Shown here: positions 6,067 to 10,484 of the stretch, piece after piece
Layout of the letters: every line of letters starts with the position of its first letter
How positions within the stretch are numbered: position 1 is the stretch's first letter
NCBI GenBank assembly: GCA_015068175.1
Contig: SVLA01000068.1
Span: 1-10,484, forward strand
Direction: 5' to 3'
Length of the DNA: 10,484 nucleotides
Origin: Oscillospiraceae bacterium
GTDB taxonomy: Bacteria; Bacillota_A; Clostridia; Oscillospirales; Oscillospiraceae
Notes under the pieces: model-generated
What the model was told of the DNA's origin: nothing
The model's database searches: none
The model's input: only the letters and a program-made list of their open reading frames with translations
Program-made: the position numbers and the translations under genes

Positions 6067-7975
6067 TTTGACGATATACCGCAAGGATCTGACCCGGTTC
6101 GCGCCGGTTTGGATCTTGTATGTGGCCGGCATTCTGCTGGTGCTGGGCGGAAATCTGACCAGCCGGGCCAATGATGTTCCGGGGCTGATCAAGGCGTTCG
6201 GTATCGTGAACCTGATCTATGCCGGCGTCATCGGCGTGATGCTGTTCGGAGATCTGTATAACACCCGGATGTGCTACAGTCTGCACACCATGCCCCAGCG
6301 CCGTGAAAGCTTTCTGATGAGCCATCTGGCGGCCGGCCTGACCTTCTCCCTGATCCCCAACCTGCTGGCCGCGGCCCTGATCGCCGCCGGATTGGAGGAG
6401 CAGTGGTTCCTGGCCCTTTACTGGCTGCTGGCGGTGATGCTGCAATTTGTGTTTTTCTTCGGCGTGGCCACGGTCAGCGCCCTGCTGGTGGGCAACCGGT
6501 TTGCGGCCCTGGCGGTCTACGCAGGATTGAATTTCGTTTCCATGCTGGCATACTGGCTGATCCTGACGGTGTATATGCCCCTGCTGGAGGGCGTGGTGCT
6601 GGAGATGCGGCCCTTCATCCTGGTTTGCCCCGTGGTGGGGATCTTCAATTATGATTATATGAAGTTTGACCGGCTGGAGCTTTTGGATGAGTTTGGTGAA
6701 AGCTACATTTATTATCAATTCGCGGAGTTGGGCAGCGGCTGGCCCTATCTGGCGGTGCTGGTGGCGGTGGGTCTGGGCCTCATGGCTCTGGGCGTCCTGC
6801 TGTACCGCTGGCGGCATCTGGAATGCGCCGGTGATTTCATCGCCTTCCCCAAGCTCAACGGCTTGTCCTGCATCATTATGACCCTTTGCACCGCCGGCGC
6901 CCTGGCCTTTGTGGGCGAGGAGATCATCACTGGCGAAGGATTTCTGCTGTGGTTTGCGGTGGGCCTGGTGGTGGGTTGGTTCGGCAGCCGGATGCTGCTG
7001 CAGCGGCGGTTGCGGGTATTCCAGTTCCGGGCATTTGTGGGCCTGGCGGTGCTGGCGGCGATCCTGGTGGGCAGCTTTCTGACGTTCTATTACGATGTGC
7101 TGGGGATCAAGTATTTTGTCCCGGAGGTGGATCAGGTCAAGAGCGTCACCATCGCCAATTATCAGGTGGATGAATGGTCCGGCTATTACGGCGACCAGCT
7201 TCAGGTGACCCTGGAGGATCCGGCGGAGATCGAGGAGATTCTGGCGGCCCACGAGGACATCCTGGAAAAGCTGGAGGATCCGGCGGGAAATGGGCGCTAC
7301 ACGGCCACCATCATTTACAAACTGAAGGACGGGCGCACGGTCCATCGGTACTACCGTCCCGACCGCAACAGCACAAACTACGCCATTTTGCAGAAATACT
7401 GGAGCGATCCCAGCCTGATCTTCGGCTATCCGGGCTATAGCTGGGCAGAATACACGGCCACCGTCACCACCCTCCGCACCAACTGGGGCGAGATCCCCGC
7501 CGCCGCCTACTCCAAAGTTCTGGAGGCGTTGCGGGCGGATTGCCTGAAGGGCACCGTGGGACTGAATGGAACGAAGGATACGGTTGCCTGGGTCTATGTG
7601 GAAAGCATCGATCCGGATGGGAAAGAGGTCTACCGATCCCTGCAGATTGGCCGGAACGCCTATCAGACGCTGGAAGTGCTGAATACGCCCCAGGTGATCC
7701 TGGGCGTCACGGAGCTGGAGCAGCTCCAATCGGGCGTGGACTACCTTTATGTGGAAGGCATGGATGTGGACCCGGCCCATTGGCAGACCATGGCGGAAAT
7801 GCTGTGGAAGGACTGCACCGCCGGAAACATCACCGTTTCCGAGGAGCAGATCGTGATCTGCACCATGGAGTTTGCCGTACGGGTCAAGGGCAAGCTGGAA
7901 CATCGGTATGTGATGATCGGTGAGGATGCGGTGAATACCATCGGGTTCCTGAAAGAGATCGACATCCTGAAATAA
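6041..7975 (+). CDS. ABC-2-type permease with large C-terminal extracytoplasmic domain
   Basis: 644 aa. Residues about 20-350 contain roughly nine hydrophobic segments (near 20-38, 55-75, 93-115, 121-148, 155-178, 235-254, 272-292, 300-315 and 330-350). The remaining 290 residues (from YYDVLGIKYFVPEVDQVKSV) are hydrophilic, with no membrane segment, and alternate strand-like and acidic helical stretches. This is the layout of Bacillota GntR-associated permeases with a soluble C-terminal domain (DUF6449-like, from memory). The domain is probably outside the cell, because it follows the last membrane segment and has no nucleotide-binding motifs. The start is ATG 6041 with GGAGG at 6028-6032, overlapping the ATPase gene by 26 nt. 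It should be the membrane half of the ABC complex; substrate unknown. TAA is followed 8 nt later by a hairpin. Confidence 0.87.
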   Translation: MKSRTSFSDLTIYRKDLTRFAPVWILYVAGILLVLGGNLTSRANDVPGLIKAFGIVNLIYAGVIGVMLFGDLYNTRMCYSLHTMPQRRESFLMSHLAAGLTFSLIPNLLAAALIAAGLEEQWFLALYWLLAVMLQFVFFFGVATVSALLVGNRFAALAVYAGLNFVSMLAYWLILTVYMPLLEGVVLEMRPFILVCPVVGIFNYDYMKFDRLELLDEFGESYIYYQFAELGSGWPYLAVLVAVGLGLMALGVLLYRWRHLECAGDFIAFPKLNGLSCIIMTLCTAGALAFVGEEIITGEGFLLWFAVGLVVGWFGSRMLLQRRLRVFQFRAFVGLAVLAAILVGSFLTFYYDVLGIKYFVPEVDQVKSVTIANYQVDEWSGYYGDQLQVTLEDPAEIEEILAAHEDILEKLEDPAGNGRYTATIIYKLKDGRTVHRYYRPDRNSTNYAILQKYWSDPSLIFGYPGYSWAEYTATVTTLRTNWGEIPAAAYSKVLEALRADCLKGTVGLNGTKDTVAWVYVESIDPDGKEVYRSLQIGRNAYQTLEVLNTPQVILGVTELEQLQSGVDYLYVEGMDVDPAHWQTMAEMLWKDCTAGNITVSEEQIVICTMEFAVRVKGKLEHRYVMIGEDAVNTIGFLKEIDILK

Positions 7976-7982
7976 ATAAATG

Positions 7983-8010
7983 TCCCCCGGGAAGGTTTCT
8001 TCCCGGGGGA
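7983..8010. terminator. Convergent hairpin terminator between the ABC permease and the DUF1576 gene
   Basis: TCCCCCGGGAA (7983-7993), a 6-nt loop GGTTTC, and TTCCCGGGGGA (8000-8010) form a perfect 11-bp stem. On the minus strand it is followed by CATTTATTTATTTC, which is T-rich. On the plus strand the tail TTTGCTGTTG is a weaker U-tract. It lies in the 54-bp gap between two converging genes and probably stops transcription in both directions. Confidence 0.82.
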
Positions 8011-8029
8011 TTTGCTGTTGTAAAGAGGA

Positions 8030-9394
8030 TCACTCGGCGGGGGCGGATTTGGCGGCGTGCTTGGCCAGACGGGCGGCACGGCGCTCGTCGGCAGTTCTGG
8101 AGAATCGCTCCAGCTCCGGCACCAGCAAAATGCAGATCAGAGCCGCGGTGAAACCGCCGTTATACAGGCAGTAACCGCCATGTAGATTGGGCACCAAAGT
8201 CACCAGCAGATAGTGCATCACCGCTGCGATGAAACCGTAGCGCCAGCCGTACTTGTCGGCAATGGGGCTCAGGCCATTGGCATAGCACAGACCCACGCAG
8301 ATGGCCTGGGCATTGATGGTATTGGCAAAAGTGCCGCCCAGCAACGAGGAGAACCAGCCAAACAGGAAGCTGGAGGCCACATAGCCCAGCATGATGGGCC
8401 AAACATTGCCGGGATGGGAACCGGAATTGCAGGTGCAGAGCATGCAGAAAATGATGCCGAAGGTCACACCGTTGAAGGTGGCCCCCACCAGGTTGTAATA
8501 ACCCAGGATGAACAGACCGTATACGCCCAGGTTCATCAGGTATACGGCGTTGCCGTAGGTGGAGGAGAAATTGTTGACGTAAGCGGGATCCCGCAGCAGT
8601 TTCCAGTAATCCTTGGGGGTGCAGCCCATCAGCAAGGCAGCCAGGATGGAAATGCCGAACACCGCACCGCAGAAGATATTCACGATGGGGGCGGAGGCCA
8701 CCTGCAATGTGGCGGCGTCCGGGGCGGCGGGGAGGCTGATGCCCATGGTCTTATACAGCACCGCATTCAGGAAGAAGGCGGTCATGCCGATGGGCAGGGC
8801 GGCGGAATACAGGTCGAAGCCTTTGTGGACCTTGGGGGAAGCGGCCAGGCCCGCCGGCAGGAAGAAACCGATGACAAAGCCTACGGCCAAAGCGATCAGC
8901 AGGCCGGTCAGATTGAAACCGACTACTTCGGCATTGGGGTAGCGGATCAGCAGATCGGTGATCAGGGGCGCAATGCCGGTGGAGAAGAGCATGGCATTGA
9001 CCTGGCTGCCCAGTTTTTCCTTTTTCACCAGGCAATAGACCACTACACCGAAAATGGTGGGCCAAATATTCAGAATGTTGATGCCCCAGGAGCAGAAACC
9101 CAGGGTGAGGATGAAGGCCAGGTTGGACACGTTGGTGACCACGGCCCCGGGGATGCAGTACAGCAGCAGGCAAATGATGCCCACCAGGCCCATGTTCAGG
9201 AAGGTGGCGGCGTAACCGCCCAGGGCGAAATAGTTGGTGGAGACTTTGCTGGGCTGGCTGAGGATCTGCCACAGACCGGTGAACATGGAGGCCCGGTCGG
9301 GCATACAAACGGCGGCCACCAGGAAGGCGGCGGTCAGGAAAGCGAAAACCAGCTTGATAAAGCTGCTTTCGGAGAGGTTGGCAATCTTTTTCAT
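8030..9394 (-). CDS. DUF1576 polytopic membrane protein (putative transporter) under ZTP riboswitch control
   Basis: 454 aa starting at ATG 9394 (MKKIANLSESS), with GAGG 6 nt upstream. The frame stays open to an upstream ATG at 9475 (27 more residues), but that extension is polar and precedes a normal membrane-protein N-terminus. About 10-13 hydrophobic segments are visible, then a basic tail (from about 431). Two halves resemble each other. NIWP (109-112) corresponds to NVWP (330-333), each with a glycine a few residues on. KVHKGFDLYSAAL (188-200) corresponds to NLHGGYCLYNGGF (403-415). I recognise this as DUF1576, a family without an assigned function. The internal repeat and membrane topology suggest a pseudo-symmetric carrier or channel. 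A ZTP riboswitch and terminator lie upstream in the same orientation, after folD, so expression should rise when 10-formyl-THF is short. A role in one-carbon or purine-related transport is inference. Confidence 0.85.
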   Translation of the reverse strand: MKKIANLSESSFIKLVFAFLTAAFLVAAVCMPDRASMFTGLWQILSQPSKVSTNYFALGGYAATFLNMGLVGIICLLLYCIPGAVVTNVSNLAFILTLGFCSWGINILNIWPTIFGVVVYCLVKKEKLGSQVNAMLFSTGIAPLITDLLIRYPNAEVVGFNLTGLLIALAVGFVIGFFLPAGLAASPKVHKGFDLYSAALPIGMTAFFLNAVLYKTMGISLPAAPDAATLQVASAPIVNIFCGAVFGISILAALLMGCTPKDYWKLLRDPAYVNNFSSTYGNAVYLMNLGVYGLFILGYYNLVGATFNGVTFGIIFCMLCTCNSGSHPGNVWPIMLGYVASSFLFGWFSSLLGGTFANTINAQAICVGLCYANGLSPIADKYGWRYGFIAAVMHYLLVTLVPNLHGGYCLYNGGFTAALICILLVPELERFSRTADERRAARLAKHAAKSAPAE

Positions 9395-9413
9395 AAGGCA
9401 CCTCGGCAGATTG

Positions 9414-9441
9414 ATTGTAGCAAATTTCGGTTTGCTGTACA
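9414..9441 (-). promoter_or_regulatory. Possible internal promoter of the DUF1576 gene
   Basis: On the minus strand TACAAT (9414-9419) is preceded by TGC (extended -10), with TGTACA (9436-9441, 4 of 6) 16 bp upstream. The transcript would start only about 12-14 nt before the ATG, just ahead of GAGG, and would bypass the riboswitch. The short leader makes this doubtful. Confidence 0.3.
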
Positions 9442-9460
9442 GTTTATCGGCAGCGTTCTC

Positions 9461-9488
9461 GCAGGGAAAGGCCATGGTCTTTCCCTGC
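9461..9488. other. 10-bp perfect hairpin in the DUF1576 leader
   Basis: GCAGGGAAAG (9461-9470), an 8-nt loop GCCATGGT, and CTTTCCCTGC (9479-9488). No T-run follows on either strand, so it is not an intrinsic terminator. On the minus strand the loop holds an ATG (9475) in frame with the membrane protein, and the 5' arm contains AGGGAAAG, a weak ribosome binding site. It lies between the riboswitch terminator and the true start, so it could affect translation or RNA stability. Function unknown. Confidence 0.5.
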
Positions 9489-9534
9489 AGAGAGAAACCG
9501 ATCGTCGCACAGTAAACCCCTATAGGTATTGGTG

Positions 9535-9573
9535 AAAAAGGGCGACCCGATTCCGCAAGGGATCGGATCGCCC
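9535..9573 (-). terminator. Intrinsic terminator of the ZTP riboswitch (expression platform)
   Basis: On the minus strand GGGCGATCCGATCCC (9573-9559), the loop TTGC (9558-9555) and GGAATCGGGTCGCCC (9554-9540) form a 15-bp stem with one mismatch and one G-T pair. TTTTT (9539-9535) follows. The first four bases (GGGC) are also the 3' end of the aptamer core, so aptamer folding and terminator folding should exclude each other. It also serves as the 3' end of folD transcripts when ligand is absent. Confidence 0.92.
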
Positions 9574-9643
9574 AGACGGTCGGCTTGGTTACCTCTGCAA
9601 TCCCCGGCGGTTGCCCGCCTTGATTCCGTCAGTCATGCAGAGG
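9570..9643 (-). promoter_or_regulatory. ZTP/ZMP riboswitch (pfl motif)
   Basis: Read on the minus strand. P1 pairs CCTCTGCA (9643-9636) with TGCAGAGG (9599-9592). Inside it the conserved strand TGACTGACGG (9635-9626) precedes P2, GGCGG-GCAA-CCGCC (9619-9606), a 5-bp stem with a GNRA loop. P2 is directly followed by the conserved GGGGA (9605-9601). A short linker leads to the second conserved block CCGTCTGGGC (9579-9570), whose CCGTC pairs with GACGG (9630-9626) as the pseudoknot. These are the diagnostic blocks of the pfl class (GACUGRCGG, CCRCCGGGGA, CCGYCUGGGC). The class binds ZTP or ZMP (AICAR ribotide), which build up when 10-formyl-tetrahydrofolate is scarce, and normally switches genes on. 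Here it precedes the DUF1576 membrane protein gene and begins 13 nt after the folD stop, leaving little room for its own promoter. Confidence 0.93.
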
Positions 9644-9655
9644 GGAATATGGATC

Positions 9656-10484
9656 TCAGGCCTTTTCGGCGGCCTCCACAACGTGCTTCATCAGCACGGT
9701 GGTGGTGACGGCGCCCACGCCGCCGGGAACGGGGGTGATGGCCTCGACAATGGGCTCCACCTCTTCAAAGACGGCGTCGCCGGACATGCCGCCCTTGCCC
9801 CGGGCGGTGACCTTGTCGGGGTTCCAGTTCATGGAAACGTCGATGACGATCTGGCCGGGACGGACGAAGTCCTTGGTCAGGCTGTTCAGAACGCCGGCGG
9901 CGGAGATGATGATGTCAGCCTCCCGGCAGACAGCGGCGGTATCCACGGTCTTGGTGTGGCAGACGGTGACGGTGGCGTTCTTGCCGATGAGCATCATGGC
10001 AGCGGGCTTGCCAACCACCAGGCTGCGGCCGATGACCACGGCGCTCTTGCCCTTGCAGTCGATGCCGTAGTAATCCAGGATCTCCATGCAGGCGGAGGGG
10101 GTGCAGGGGGCGTAGCCCAGGTCGCTGCGGCCCTGATACACGCCGGCGCTGGACAGGTCGGTCAGGCAGTCCATGTCCTTCCGGGGATCCAGGCGGTTGC
10201 AGATCTCCCGCTGATAGGGACGCAGATGGCTGGGGAAGGGCTGGAACATCAGCACGCCATGGACGGTATTATCGGCGTTGACCTGATCGATGACGGCCAG
10301 CACATCTTCGCGGCTGGCGTCCTCGGGCAGCTCGAAGACCTTCACGTCCACGCCCACGGTCTCGCCCTTCTTGATGGCGCCCTTCTCGTAGGACAGGTCG
10401 TCGGGACGGGCGCCCACGCGGATAATACCCAGGGTGGGGTTCACGCCCTTGGCCCGCAGAGCACCGGTGCGCTCCAGCAGGTTG
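9656..10484 (-). CDS. folD: FolD-family methylenetetrahydrofolate dehydrogenase/cyclohydrolase, divergent, 5' end outside the window
   Basis: 275 residues are visible, running off the right edge upstream; perhaps 12-20 N-terminal residues are missing. An internal GTG at 10444 is not the start, because the homology (ALRAKGVNPTLGIIRVG) is continuous across it. FolD interconverts 5,10-methylene-THF, methenyl-THF and 10-formyl-THF in the cytoplasm with NADP(H). Family landmarks are PCTP, the dinucleotide motif VVIGRSLVVGKPAAMML, VCHTKT, ADIIISAAG and the C-terminal signature TPVPGGVGAVTTTVLMKHV. The active site is unusual. The tyrosine is kept (SYEKGAIKK, codon 10390-10388), but the catalytic lysine position four residues later is alanine. 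The usual VQLPLP reads MFQPFP, so the glutamine is shifted or replaced by Phe. I recall similar variants in other Clostridia, so this is probably a subfamily rather than decay. TGA at 9658-9656 is followed by the ZTP riboswitch. Confidence 0.93.
   Translation of the reverse strand, partial: NLLERTGALRAKGVNPTLGIIRVGARPDDLSYEKGAIKKGETVGVDVKVFELPEDASREDVLAVIDQVNADNTVHGVLMFQPFPSHLRPYQREICNRLDPRKDMDCLTDLSSAGVYQGRSDLGYAPCTPSACMEILDYYGIDCKGKSAVVIGRSLVVGKPAAMMLIGKNATVTVCHTKTVDTAAVCREADIIISAAGVLNSLTKDFVRPGQIVIDVSMNWNPDKVTARGKGGMSGDAVFEEVEPIVEAITPVPGGVGAVTTTVLMKHVVEAAEKA

Noticed and set aside
7211..7286. 16-bp direct repeat CTGGAGGATCCGGCGG (7211-7226 and 7271-7286)
   Set aside because: It encodes LEDPA twice within an acidic helical stretch of the permease. 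Both copies are in frame, and common codons explain it; no sign of a mobile or regulatory element.
6047..7903. 618-codon open frame on the minus strand, antisense to the ABC permease
   Set aside because: Gln/His-rich translation without recognisable domains, lying wholly opposite a convincing membrane protein with its own ribosome binding site. Treated as a shadow.
9461..9488. Hairpin considered as an intrinsic terminator
   Set aside because: Neither strand has a T-run after the stem (AGAGAGAAACC on plus, GAGAACGC on minus).
8213..9535. 440-codon plus-strand frame opposite the DUF1576 gene, riboswitch leader included
   Set aside because: Gly/Gln/His-rich with no domain, antisense to a conserved polytopic protein.

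Overview
The window is a GC-rich, gene-dense bacterial chromosome segment. It most likely comes from a gut-type Clostridia (Bacillota; Oscillospirales/Oscillospiraceae is my best guess). The evidence is a SecA with a C-terminal SEC-C zinc motif, a YtrA-type GntR/ABC module, a DUF1576 membrane protein, strong AGGAGG ribosome binding sites and a GC-rich palindromic intergenic repeat. The taxonomic call is inference.

Left part (1-4450, minus strand): a tightly coupled operon reading secA -> pgeF (YfiH/laccase-domain purine nucleoside phosphorylase family) -> a family-5 solute-binding lipoprotein that runs off the left edge. Both junctions are 4-nt ATGA overlaps. The operon starts at an extended -10 promoter (TGC-TATAAT) near 4415-4442. 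A 9+9 bp palindrome with a Crp/Fnr-like TGTGA-N4-TCACA core lies just upstream of it.

Middle (4480-4740): no gene. A roughly 210-bp composite of GC-rich inverted repeats separates the divergent secA and gntR promoters. From 4752 on the plus strand follows a three-gene autoregulated operon: a 122-aa YtrA-subfamily GntR repressor, an ABC ATPase, and a permease fused to a large extracytoplasmic C-terminal domain. Its consensus promoter (TTGACA-17-TATAGT) is embedded in five ACTGT/ACAGT half-sites. The three genes overlap (8 and 26 nt). A strong hairpin at 7983-8010 separates this operon from the convergent gene to its right.

Right part (8030-10484, minus strand): a divergent FolD (methylene-THF dehydrogenase/cyclohydrolase family, 5' end outside the window) is followed 13 nt after its stop by a ZTP/ZMP (pfl) riboswitch with an overlapping intrinsic terminator, and then by a DUF1576 polytopic membrane protein of unknown function. 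This is the most interesting part of the window. The sequence of the aptamer and its expression platform indicates that the uncharacterised membrane protein belongs to the ZTP-responsive purine/one-carbon regulon, and the adjacency to folD fits. The membrane protein has a clear internal duplication, as in pseudo-symmetric transporters. The FolD lacks the canonical active-site lysine and glutamine.
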